Shown: piece by piece, positions 42,205 through 49,998 of the stretch
Layout: the number at the start of each line of letters is the position of its first letter
Position numbering within the stretch: the first letter of the stretch is position 1
Origin: Pseudomonas taiwanensis
Lineage (GTDB): Bacteria; Pseudomonadota; Gammaproteobacteria; Pseudomonadales; Pseudomonadaceae
Length of the DNA stretch: 64,000 nt
NCBI RefSeq assembly: GCF_013393345.1
Contig: NZ_QJRF01000066.1
Coordinates: forward strand, 62,001 to 126,000
Direction of reading: 5' to 3'
Program-made: the position numbers and the translations under genes
The notes under the pieces: model-generated
Databases searched by the model: none
What the model saw: the letters and a program-made list of their open reading frames with translations, nothing else
What the model was told of the DNA's origin: nothing

Positions 42205-43263
42205 CTACTGGATCTCTTCAGGCACCACCACCACCCAGTTCTTGTCCGCCGTCACCGGCAGTCCCTGCTTGGCCTGGGCCTCGGCATTGCGCTTCTGCAT
42301 GGCAGTGATCTGGTCCATGTACTTGGCCTTGCGGTTGACCCACACGTTGATGCCCCCTTTGGCCACGTCGGTGCCGTGGAACATCATGTAGCCGTCGCTG
42401 ATGGGGGTATCGCCAGCCGCCAGGATGGGCTTCTTCCACTCATCGATGTAGGTGAGGATCGCCGCGTACTTGCCGGACATCCAGGTCGCGGGGGTCCACA
42501 GATACGGCGTCAGCTCCAGATCGAGGTTGGCCTTCTCGTCATACTGGCCATCGGTGATCTGCTTGCGGCTGGTGGTTACGGCACCGGTCTTGCGGTCCTT
42601 CAGCAGGGTGGTGACGCCGATGATGTTCTGCGGTTTGACGTTGTAGCCGTACTTGGGGTCCGAGGCGACCATGCGCACCAGCTCTTCGAGCGCGGCGGTG
42701 ATGATGTACACCTCGATGCCGTTCTCGCTGAGCTTGTTCATCAGCTCCTTCTGCCCGGTGAAGATCTTCGGCGGATTGATCTCGATGGTCTTCACTTCAT
42801 CCCCTTCGTAATAGGTAGCGGGGACCGGCTTGCCATAGGCCATCAGTTCGTCGACGTAGCCTTTGAGCTCACGCAGGGTAAAACCGGAGAACACCTGGGC
42901 GACCCAGGGATAGCAGACCAGGTCGTCCACTTCGCAGAGTCGGTAGTAATAGCTGTTCAGGCTTTCCTTGTGCCCGTTGACGTCCTTGAACGGGATCAGC
43001 TTGAGCGAGGGGTCGAGCTTCTCGCGGGTGAGCACGCCCTTCATCTCCAGGAACGGCAGCAGGGACTCCTCCAAATCGTAACGATAACTCGTGTTGTCCA
43101 TGTCGAACACGGCGAAGTTGCCCTGGTTGGCATGCTTGGCGATCAGCGCATCCAACTGTTTGGCGGCCGGCTCCGGCCAATGCTTCAACTCGGTAGCGGC
43201 CTGGGCGATACCGGCCAGGCCGATGGACAGCACGACGGACATCAGTGTCTTGGCGATCTTCAT
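42205..43263 (-). CDS. pchP: periplasmic phosphorylcholine phosphatase (HAD family)
   Basis: A 352-residue protein with a signal peptide (cleavage near AQA at residue 22). HAD motif I is DMDNT (54-58) in [21 protein letters not shown]; motif II lies in [11 protein letters not shown], and the acidic motif is AAGDTPISD. The sequence matches PchP of P. aeruginosa, which hydrolyses phosphorylcholine released by phospholipase C and so supplies choline. Length and motifs are normal. pchP is induced by choline and betaine through GbdR in P. aeruginosa; here it is far from the GATase1-AraC genes, and no site was identified. Confidence 0.92.
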   Translation of the reverse strand: MKIAKTLMSVVLSIGLAGIAQAATELKHWPEPAAKQLDALIAKHANQGNFAVFDMDNTSYRYDLEESLLPFLEMKGVLTREKLDPSLKLIPFKDVNGHKESLNSYYYRLCEVDDLVCYPWVAQVFSGFTLRELKGYVDELMAYGKPVPATYYEGDEVKTIEINPPKIFTGQKELMNKLSENGIEVYIITAALEELVRMVASDPKYGYNVKPQNIIGVTTLLKDRKTGAVTTSRKQITDGQYDEKANLDLELTPYLWTPATWMSGKYAAILTYIDEWKKPILAAGDTPISDGYMMFHGTDVAKGGINVWVNRKAKYMDQITAMQKRNAEAQAKQGLPVTADKNWVVVVPEEIQ

Positions 43264-43481
43264 CTTCTTGTTCCCTTTGATGATTGGCGTGAGCGTGAGG
43301 AAGCCCCGAATCCTGCTTCGCCGCCGAACCTAGCAAAGGCCCTGGCCAGCATCAGCATCAGAACGACCTCCAGCGTCCTCATCGCGCCATCCGATCAGCC
43401 GTGGGAATACTGCTGGATTCAGTCGCCCTCGCCCGCCTGCGGCTAGACTCAACCTCCCCTCAAGCCGCCAGGAGAAGCGTC

Positions 43482-44459
43482 ATGCTCAAAGCCGAATACA
43501 AGACCCGTGGCCCGGTGCCCCAGGACGTGATCGAAGCCGTGGAACTGGAACTCCCGCCCGTGGCCGCCGGCCAGGCGTTGGTGAAGGTGCTGGCGGCGCC
43601 CATCAACCCGTCCGACGTGCTCACCCTGACCGGGGAATACGGCATGCTGCCGCCGCTGCCTGCCATCGGCGGCAATGAAGGCGTAGGCGAAGTGCTCGAA
43701 GTGGCCGCTGACGTCACGAACCTCAAGCGCGGCCAGACCGTGCTGCTGCCGGTGGGCTGCGGTACCTGGCGCACCCATCTGGTCGCCGATGCCAAGCAAC
43801 TGATCCCGCTGCCAAGTGCCGATCCCCAGCAACTGGCGATGCTCACCGTCAACCCGCCCACTGCCTATCTGATGCTGCGCGACTTCGTCGACCTGCAGCC
43901 GGGCGACTGGGTGATCCAGAACGCTGCCAACTCGGGGGTGGGCAGCTACCTGGTCCAACTGGCAAAGATTCGCGGACTGAAAACCATCAACGTGGTACGT
44001 CGCGAATCGGCAGTGGCCGGCGTGCAAGCCGAAGGCGGCGACGTGGTGCTGGTGGACGGCCCCGACCTGCCCAAGCGCGTCCGTGAAGCAACCGGCGGTG
44101 CACCGGTGAAACTGGGTATCGACGCCGTGGGCGGCGCTTCCACGGATCACCTCGCAGCCAGCCTCGCCGAAGGTGGGGTGCTGGTGAACTACGGCCGCAT
44201 GAGTGGCGAGCCGTGCCAGGTGAACCCTGGCTCCTTCGTGTTCCGCGACGTCACCCTGAAAGGCTTCTGGCTGGCACGCTGGTTCCGCCAGGCGACCCCG
44301 CAGCAGCAGATGCAGTTGTTCGGCGAGCTGATCCAGTTGATCGCTACCGGCAAGCTCAAGGCACGCATTGCCGCGACCTACGACATCAGCCGGATCAAGG
44401 AAGCCGTTGCCGCCGCAGCCGCTGGCGAGCGCGACGGAAAGATCGTACTGGTGCCCTGA
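43482..44459 (+). CDS. MDR-family zinc-independent oxidoreductase (2-enoyl thioester reductase-like)
   Basis: A 325-residue medium-chain reductase. The N-terminal GroES-like part carries AAPINPSDVLTLTGEYG, the MECR/ETR signature with catalytic Tyr (EYG). The nucleotide-binding loop is NAANSGVGSYLVQLAKIRGLKTINVVRRE, with the RR pair that favours NADPH. It probably reduces enoyl thioesters or small enones. ATG 43482 with AGGAGA upstream is used; the frame is open 81 bases further up. Divergent from pchP. A REP doublet follows the stop. Confidence 0.9.
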   Translation: MLKAEYKTRGPVPQDVIEAVELELPPVAAGQALVKVLAAPINPSDVLTLTGEYGMLPPLPAIGGNEGVGEVLEVAADVTNLKRGQTVLLPVGCGTWRTHLVADAKQLIPLPSADPQQLAMLTVNPPTAYLMLRDFVDLQPGDWVIQNAANSGVGSYLVQLAKIRGLKTINVVRRESAVAGVQAEGGDVVLVDGPDLPKRVREATGGAPVKLGIDAVGGASTDHLAASLAEGGVLVNYGRMSGEPCQVNPGSFVFRDVTLKGFWLARWFRQATPQQQMQLFGELIQLIATGKLKARIAATYDISRIKEAVAAAAAGERDGKIVLVP

Positions 44460-44482
44460 CACCGACCGCCGGTCCAGAAACC

Positions 44483-44543
44483 TTGTAGGAGCTAGCTTGC
44501 TAGCGAAAAAAGGAGCCATTCGCTGGCAAGCCAGCTCCTACAG
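44483..44543. repeat. REP doublet, diverged arms 44483-44507 and 44519-44543
   Basis: TGTAGGAGCTAGCTTGCTAG and its inverted partner GGCAAGCCAGCTCCTACA form a hairpin. Both arms differ from the other two REP pairs in matching inner positions, so they belong to a different REP subfamily or have co-varied. Confidence 0.8.
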
Positions 44544-44587
44544 GCCCAATTCACTCGCCAGGCGGGCCGCAGCTCCGCCCTGCCCCA

Positions 44588-44875
44588 TCAGCGAATAACC
44601 CAATACCCCAACGCGCCCAGATGCACGGCCACAATCAGCCAGAACTTCACCTGGTAGGCGACCTTGCGGTTCTTGTGGCGGATGAGTCTCTGGGCCAGTA
44701 GGCCGCCGGGCCAGCCGCCAAGAAGTTCATACAGGTGGAGGCGTGATTCAGGAGTGCGTTGCGCCCCGGCCACGGCGAAACGCTTGTCGCGCCAATAGGC
44801 AACGAAACACACCACGCTCATCACCATATAAATGACGAGCAATGCCTGGACTGGCCAGGCAAGGTCGAATGACAA
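44588..44875 (-). CDS. DUF1294 membrane protein
   Basis: A 95-residue protein with helices at about 8-28 and 72-92. The DUF1294 core DKRFAVAGAQRTPESRLHLYELLGGWPGGLLAQRLIRHKNRKVAYQ lies between them. Function unknown; some relatives are fused to cold-shock domains. The start appears to be TTG 44875, three bases after the helicase stop, because no in-frame ATG precedes the first helix. Probably translated from the helicase message. Confidence 0.83.
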   Translation of the reverse strand: MSFDLAWPVQALLVIYMVMSVVCFVAYWRDKRFAVAGAQRTPESRLHLYELLGGWPGGLLAQRLIRHKNRKVAYQVKFWLIVAVHLGALGYWVIR

Positions 44876-44878
44876 GAC

Positions 44879-46210
44879 TTATTCCGCCGCCGGCTTCTTG
44901 CGCTTGAGTGGCGCCAGACCGTCGTTGCTGACCACGCGGGACTCTTCGCGAGGCTTGCTCGGTTTGCGCTTGGGTGCGGCGGCCTTGGCTGGCGCCTTCT
45001 TGTCACCCTTCTTGTCGGTCTTTTTCTTCTTGACGCCGGCGGCCTTGCCAGATGCCTTGACCTTCTTCGGACCGGCGTAGGTGCCCTTCAGCTCCTTGAT
45101 GACCCGGCGCTCGAAGCTCTGCTTGAGGTAGCGCTCGACGCTGGACATCAGGTTCCAGTCGTTGTGGCAGATCAGCGAGATCGCCAGGCCTTCGCCACCG
45201 GCACGGCCGGTACGCCCAACGCGGTGTACATACTCGTCGCCGGAACGCGGCATGTCGAAGTTGATCACCAGGTCCAGGCCTTCGATATCCAGGCCGCGGG
45301 CGGCAACATCGGTCGCCACCAGCACCTTGGTGCCGCCCTGCTTCACGCGGTCGATGGCCAGCTTGCGGTCCTTCTGGTCCTTGTCGCCATGGAGCACGAA
45401 GGCCTTGTAGCCGCCGGCGACCAGGTGGCCGTAAAGACGATCGGCCTGGACGCGGGTGTTGGTGAAGATGATCGCCTTCTGGTAGGTCTCGTTGGCCAGC
45501 AGCCAGCGCGCCAGCTGTTCCTTGTGCTCAGGATGGTCGGCCGTGATGATCTGATGGCGAGTGCCTTCGCTGAGCTGGTCGATGCTGTTCAGGCGCAGGT
45601 GCAGCGGATCGCGCAGCACGTTGTTGGCCACTTCGCGCAGGGCGTTGCCGCCGGTGGTGGCGGAGAACAGCAGGGTCTGTGCGCGGTTGCTGCACAGCTC
45701 GGTGATGCGCTGCATGTCTTCGGCAAAGCCCATGTCGAGCATGCGGTCGGCCTCGTCCAGCACCAGCACTTCCACTTCACGCAGGTCGAGGTTGCCGGCG
45801 TTGAGGTGCTCGATCAGGCGGCCGGGGGTCGAAATCAGGATGTCCGGCAGCTTGCGCAGCATCGCGGCCTGCACCTTGAAGTCTTCACCGCCGGTAACCA
45901 GGCAGGACTTGATGAAGGTGAACTGGGAGAAGCGCTCCACTTCCTTCAGGGTCTGCTGGGCCAGCTCGCGGGTCGGCAGCAGGATCAGCGAGCGAATGCG
46001 TTCGCGCGGTTTGGCCTCGCCGATCAAGCGGTTGAGCAGCGGCAGGACGAAGGCGGCGGTCTTGCCGCTACCGGTCTGGGCAGTCACCCGCAGGTCGCGC
46101 CCTTCCAGGGCAGGCGGAATGGCCGCCACCTGCACCGGAGTCGGCTCGACGAATTTGAGTTCGGCAACGGCCTTGAGCAGACGTTCGTGCAGGGCGAATT
46201 GGGAAAACAC
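44879..46210 (-). CDS. DEAD-box ATP-dependent RNA helicase (SrmB/RhlE-like)
   Basis: A 443-residue helicase with all core motifs: Q motif (FVEPTPVQVAAIP), motif I AQTGSGKT, Ia PTRELAQQ, II DEAD, III SAT, IV IIFTNTR, V RGLD and VI HRVGRTGR. The last 75 residues are a Lys/Ala-rich disordered tail (KKKKTDKKGDKKAPAKAAAPKRK) that probably binds RNA. It likely acts in ribosome assembly or mRNA decay. The start is GTG 46210. Its message appears to continue into the DUF1294 gene. Confidence 0.95.
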   Translation of the reverse strand: MFSQFALHERLLKAVAELKFVEPTPVQVAAIPPALEGRDLRVTAQTGSGKTAAFVLPLLNRLIGEAKPRERIRSLILLPTRELAQQTLKEVERFSQFTFIKSCLVTGGEDFKVQAAMLRKLPDILISTPGRLIEHLNAGNLDLREVEVLVLDEADRMLDMGFAEDMQRITELCSNRAQTLLFSATTGGNALREVANNVLRDPLHLRLNSIDQLSEGTRHQIITADHPEHKEQLARWLLANETYQKAIIFTNTRVQADRLYGHLVAGGYKAFVLHGDKDQKDRKLAIDRVKQGGTKVLVATDVAARGLDIEGLDLVINFDMPRSGDEYVHRVGRTGRAGGEGLAISLICHNDWNLMSSVERYLKQSFERRVIKELKGTYAGPKKVKASGKAAGVKKKKTDKKGDKKAPAKAAAPKRKPSKPREESRVVSNDGLAPLKRKKPAAE

Positions 46211-46347
46211 AGGGCTACCTCGATCGAAAGCGTAAACAGCTGCATAGGTTACCCGGAGTTGCGAGCAAACGCCCGATTTCCGAGCGATACAGCGACGGAA
46301 TCACCCAGCGGGTATACGCTTTTTCCATCCACATCCGGAGCCTCGTC

Positions 46348-46893
46348 ATGCGCGCAGCGTTGATTTATTACATAGCCGCGAGCCTCGACGGCTACATCGC
46401 TCGTCCCGACGGCAGCGTCGACTGGCTGGACCCCATCGCGGCATCCGGCGAGGATCACGGCTACCAAGCCTTCTACGACAGCATCGATGGCCTGCTGATG
46501 GGACGTGCGACCTACGAAACCATCCAGGCTTTCGGAGGCGACTGGCCCTACCCGGCCAAGCCCTGCATCGTGCTGAGCCGGAGCGACTTGCCGCCCGCGG
46601 CGCCAGAGGTGCAGATCAGCCACGACACCCCGGCCCAGGCCATCGACCAGCTGACTGCCGCTGGCTGCAAACGCATCTGGCTGGCAGGGGGTGGCTCGCT
46701 GGCGGGGACCTGCTACTCTGCCGGGCTGCTCGACGAACTGGTGGTCAGCTTCATACCGCTGCTCCTGGGCGCGGGTATCCCGATGTTCGCCACCGGACTC
46801 GGACGCCGCCTCCAGCTTCGCGAACAACGCAGCTTCCCCACCGGCGTGGTGCAGCTGCACTACCAACTCCTCCCGGAAGCCGAGACACCGTGA
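46348..46893 (+). CDS. dihydrofolate reductase-like (RibD C-terminal family) protein
   Basis: A 181-residue protein of the RibD C-terminal/DHFR superfamily. It has YYIAASLDGYIARPDGSVDWL at the start, DGLLMGRATYETIQAFGG, and IWLAGGGSLAG for NADPH binding. The enzymatic target is unknown; most members are annotated only as DHFR family. CCGGAG precedes the ATG. The stop overlaps the next start (GTGA), so it is coupled to the Nudix gene. Confidence 0.9.
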   Translation: MRAALIYYIAASLDGYIARPDGSVDWLDPIAASGEDHGYQAFYDSIDGLLMGRATYETIQAFGGDWPYPAKPCIVLSRSDLPPAAPEVQISHDTPAQAIDQLTAAGCKRIWLAGGGSLAGTCYSAGLLDELVVSFIPLLLGAGIPMFATGLGRRLQLREQRSFPTGVVQLHYQLLPEAETP

Positions 46894-47291
46894 CCACGCT
46901 GAACATCGCCGCCGCCTGCCTGCTGGACCCAGAAAATCGACTGCTGCTGGTGCGCAAGCGCGGCACCCGTGCGTTCATGTTGCCGGGAGGCAAGCGCGAG
47001 GCTGGGGAAAGTGCACTGCAAGCGTTGCAGCGTGAGCTCTGGGAAGAGCTGCAGTTACGCCTGGAAGCGTCGGCCCTGACTCCGCTGGGCCGGTTCAACG
47101 CACCGGCCGCCAACGAGGCGGAGACCTGGGTCGATGCGGAAATCTTCGTCGCCTACCTGCCCCACAGTGTGGAAGCCGCAGCCGAACTGGAGGAACTGGC
47201 CTGGCTGGAGCCCGGCGAGCCCCACTCGGAGAACCTGGCCCCGCTGCTGCGGGACCAGGTGCTAGAAGCCCTGTCGGGCCTGCTTGCGTAG
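46890..47291 (+). CDS. Nudix hydrolase
   Basis: A 133-residue protein with a complete Nudix box, GGKREAGESALQALQRELWEEL (G-x5-E-x7-R-E-U-x-E-E pattern). It hydrolyses some nucleoside-diphosphate-linked compound; the short length suggests a MutT-like house-cleaning enzyme. The GTG start overlaps the preceding stop. Its 3' end overlaps the converging RarD-like gene by 30 bases. Confidence 0.92.
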   Translation: MTTLNIAAACLLDPENRLLLVRKRGTRAFMLPGGKREAGESALQALQRELWEELQLRLEASALTPLGRFNAPAANEAETWVDAEIFVAYLPHSVEAAAELEELAWLEPGEPHSENLAPLLRDQVLEALSGLLA

Positions 47292-48158
47292 CAGCTTGGC
47301 GCTATCCCAACCAATCAGCAGCACCGCCAGCCAGATCGGCAGGTAGGTCCACAGCTGTGCGGGATTGAACGGCTCGCCGAGGAAGGCCACAGCCACCGCG
47401 AACAGCAGCACCGGCTCCACATAGCTGAGAATCCCGAACAGCCCGAGCGGCAGCAGTCGGCTGGACGCCATCATCGCTGCGAAGGCCAGGGTGCCCAACA
47501 ACCCGAGGCCTGGAATCAGCCACCAGAGTTGCGGCGCCTGACTGAAGGCCCCTGGCGGCGAGAAGTTCAGGATCAGCCAGATGGCCAGCGGCGCCAGCAC
47601 CGCCATTTCCAGGATGAAACCGGATAACGCGTCCAGCCGCATCCAGCGACGCAGCATGAAATAAGGTGGATAACCCAGGGCGGTGACCAGGGTCAGCCAG
47701 GAAAACGCCCGCGTCAGCCAGAGCTCGTGGAGCACCCCAGCCAACGCACAGAGCACGGCCTGCAACTGCAGCGGCCGCAAGTGCTCGGCATAGAACACCC
47801 GTCCCGCCACCACCATCGCCAGCGGCAGCAGGAAGTACCCTAGGGAAACCTCCAGCATCCGCCCCTGCAGCGGCGCCCAGAGGAAAAGCCCCCACTGCAG
47901 GCCGATCAACACTGCCGCGAGCGGCAAGGAGGCCAGTAGCAAGGGTTCGCGCCGCAGACGCCCGAGCACACTGATGAAGGTGGACCACTGGCGAGTCAGG
48001 GCCAGCAACAGGAGCACCACTGGAATCGACCAGAGCACACGCTGCGCGAAAATCTGCACGCCATCGAGCGGCGCCAGCTCACGCACGTATCCGGGCATAA
48101 GGGCAAACAGGACGGACGCCGTCAGCGACAGCGCGACACCGCGACCGGACAGCTTCAT
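47262..48158 (-). CDS. RarD-type EamA transporter
   Basis: A 298-residue membrane protein with ten predicted helices. LSLTASVLFALMPGYVRELAPLDGVQIFAQRVLWSIPVVLLLLAL and the central SLGYFLLPLAMVVAGRVFYAEHL are the RarD pattern (chloramphenicol-sensitive protein RarD, a DMT exporter of unknown physiological substrate). ATG 48158 starts directly before helix 1; the longer frame has no homology. It overlaps the Nudix gene tail by 30 bases in convergent orientation. Confidence 0.88.
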   Translation of the reverse strand: MKLSGRGVALSLTASVLFALMPGYVRELAPLDGVQIFAQRVLWSIPVVLLLLALTRQWSTFISVLGRLRREPLLLASLPLAAVLIGLQWGLFLWAPLQGRMLEVSLGYFLLPLAMVVAGRVFYAEHLRPLQLQAVLCALAGVLHELWLTRAFSWLTLVTALGYPPYFMLRRWMRLDALSGFILEMAVLAPLAIWLILNFSPPGAFSQAPQLWWLIPGLGLLGTLAFAAMMASSRLLPLGLFGILSYVEPVLLFAVAVAFLGEPFNPAQLWTYLPIWLAVLLIGWDSAKLLRKQARQGF

Positions 48159-48390
48159 GGCCGCCTCGGCAGGCAGGTAAAGGAATGGAGCGAAATCATC
48201 TGGGGCCTCGCAAAGCAGCCGGCGAACATACGCCTTCCTTGCCGCGAGCGAAAGCTTATCAAGGGCGAAAACTGACCAGCCGGGCAAGGCCGTCGCCCGC
48301 ATTGTTGAAAACGGCATGGACGGCACTGCGCCCTAGTCGCCTCCCAACAAAAATTCCGGCCGGATCAGCCCGCAGTTTGGGCGGAGCCCC

Positions 48391-48427
48391 GCGAAGCCCA
48401 ACAATCGGGATGCCCTGTTGGGTTTCG
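48391..48427. repeat. long imperfect inverted repeat downstream of the TolC-family gene
   Basis: GCGAAGCCCAACA (48391-48403) and TGTTGGGTTTCGC (48415-48427) pair with one G-T. Sequences of the GTTGGGTTTCGC type recur as intergenic palindromes in Pseudomonas. It may also terminate the TolC gene. The rest of the 291-base gap (48159-48449) shows no gene. Confidence 0.55.
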
Positions 48428-48449
48428 CTTCGCCCTGACCAGCACCCAC

Positions 48450-49946
48450 CTACTTGGCAGTGCTGATGTCCCCGCTCTCCCAGCGCGACTCGCCGCTTTC
48501 CAGCGCACTGGCGATGGTGGCGAGCTTGTCGTCCGGCAGTGATTCGGGCAGTGGGTCGACGCCGGCGCTGACGAACAGCTGGGCATAGGCGTTACGCAGT
48601 TCTGCGTAGGACAGGTCGCGCTTGAGCTGCGCCTGGAGGGTGTTCAGTTCCCCCTGGATCAGGTCCAGTTCGCCAATGCTCTGGGTCTTGTAGCGATTGC
48701 GCAGTTGTTCGGCGATCTGTCCGTCGAGGCTGGCCAGCTCTTCGCTGGTCTGGAACTGGCGCTGGGCCTCGTGGAAGTTGGCGTTGGCCACGTAGAGCTG
48801 CGCCAGCACAGCCATGGACATGGCCTGGCGACGGGCAGCGGCGACGGACTCGCCGGCCTTGGCGACGTCGATCGCGGCCGGGCCGGAGAGGACGTTGAAC
48901 AGGTTCCAGGTGACTTTCACCCCGTAGTCGGCCCAGCTCTGGTTGACCAGGAAGGAGTTGCTGTCGTAATGGCCGCCAGCGGAGAACTCCAGGCCCGGCA
49001 GCAGGCGCAGCATGGCCTTGCGGGTTTCGGCAGCGCTGATGCGCGCCTGGTAGTCCTGCTCGCGCAGTTCCGGACGGCTGGCCAGGGCTTCTTCTTCCAG
49101 GCGGTTCATGTCCACCTTGAGTTCCGGCACCTGGTAGTCGTCGGTGGCGGCCAGGGTGAAGTCAGTGTTCAACGGCAGGTTGATCAGCGCGGCCAGTTCG
49201 GTCTTGGCCAGGGACAAGGCGCGGCGCTGCTCTTCCAGCTGGCGGGTAGCCTCGATCAGCGCGCGCTGGTAGCTCATGGCCTGTACCGGGTCGCCGATGC
49301 GCTCCGAGCTCATGCGCTGGCTGCTGCTGCGAGCTTCATCGACGCGCGCCATCAGGCTGTCGATCTGCTTCAGCAGTCGGTCGGCCGCCACGGCGCGCCA
49401 GTAGGCCGAGCGCACGTCCTGGATAATGGTGTGAACCACCTTGCGGCGGCGCTCCTGGACGATCAGGCGCTGGTCGGCCTGTTGCTTGGCACTGACGTAG
49501 CTGACACCGAAGTCGAGCACGTTCCACACCATGGTCAGGTCCGCCACGCCACGGTCGCGATCCTGGGAGGTGGACGGTTCCAGCGATTGGGTGTCGGTCA
49601 GCACGCTCTGGCTGCTGGAGGCGCTGACGTTGCTGCGCCCGGCGTAGCCCGCTTCCATGGCCATGCGCGGCAGCATGTCGAAGCTGGCCAGATCCACCTG
49701 GCGCTTGGCCAGGGCTTCTTCCATCACCTTGAGGCGCGCCTCGAGGTTGTACTTGACCGCGCGGGCCATGGCTTCGTGCAAGGTCAGGGCTCCGCTGAGG
49801 GGCTCCTGGTCCTTGAACATGGTCGCCAGGTCCTGGCGCGCACGCTGCTCGCTGACGCTACGGTCGATGGGCTGGCTGGTCACCGCGCAACCCGTGACCG
49901 CCAGAGCCAGCACACTTACGCTGAAAAACTTCGCTGCTTTGCTCAT
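48450..49946 (-). CDS. TolC-family outer-membrane efflux lipoprotein
   Basis: A 498-residue protein with a lipoprotein signal peptide (LALAVTGCAV, Cys near residue 20). Two OEP repeats follow, with long helices rich in Ala, Gln, Glu and Arg (LTLHEAMARAVKYNLEARLKVMEEALAKRQVDLASFDMLPRM and the second-half counterpart LRNRYKTQSIGELDLIQGELNTLQAQLKRDLSYAELRNAYAQLF). It forms the outer-membrane channel of a type I secretion or efflux system. It begins 53 bases after the giant gene on the same strand, so it is probably the export channel for that protein. The ABC and membrane-fusion partners are not in this window on this side. Confidence 0.9.
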   Translation of the reverse strand: MSKAAKFFSVSVLALAVTGCAVTSQPIDRSVSEQRARQDLATMFKDQEPLSGALTLHEAMARAVKYNLEARLKVMEEALAKRQVDLASFDMLPRMAMEAGYAGRSNVSASSSQSVLTDTQSLEPSTSQDRDRGVADLTMVWNVLDFGVSYVSAKQQADQRLIVQERRRKVVHTIIQDVRSAYWRAVAADRLLKQIDSLMARVDEARSSSQRMSSERIGDPVQAMSYQRALIEATRQLEEQRRALSLAKTELAALINLPLNTDFTLAATDDYQVPELKVDMNRLEEEALASRPELREQDYQARISAAETRKAMLRLLPGLEFSAGGHYDSNSFLVNQSWADYGVKVTWNLFNVLSGPAAIDVAKAGESVAAARRQAMSMAVLAQLYVANANFHEAQRQFQTSEELASLDGQIAEQLRNRYKTQSIGELDLIQGELNTLQAQLKRDLSYAELRNAYAQLFVSAGVDPLPESLPDDKLATIASALESGESRWESGDISTAK

Positions 49947-49998
49947 CCTTGGGCCGCCCCCTAGACACGGCACTTACAGATTTCTAATTCGTTGTTTT

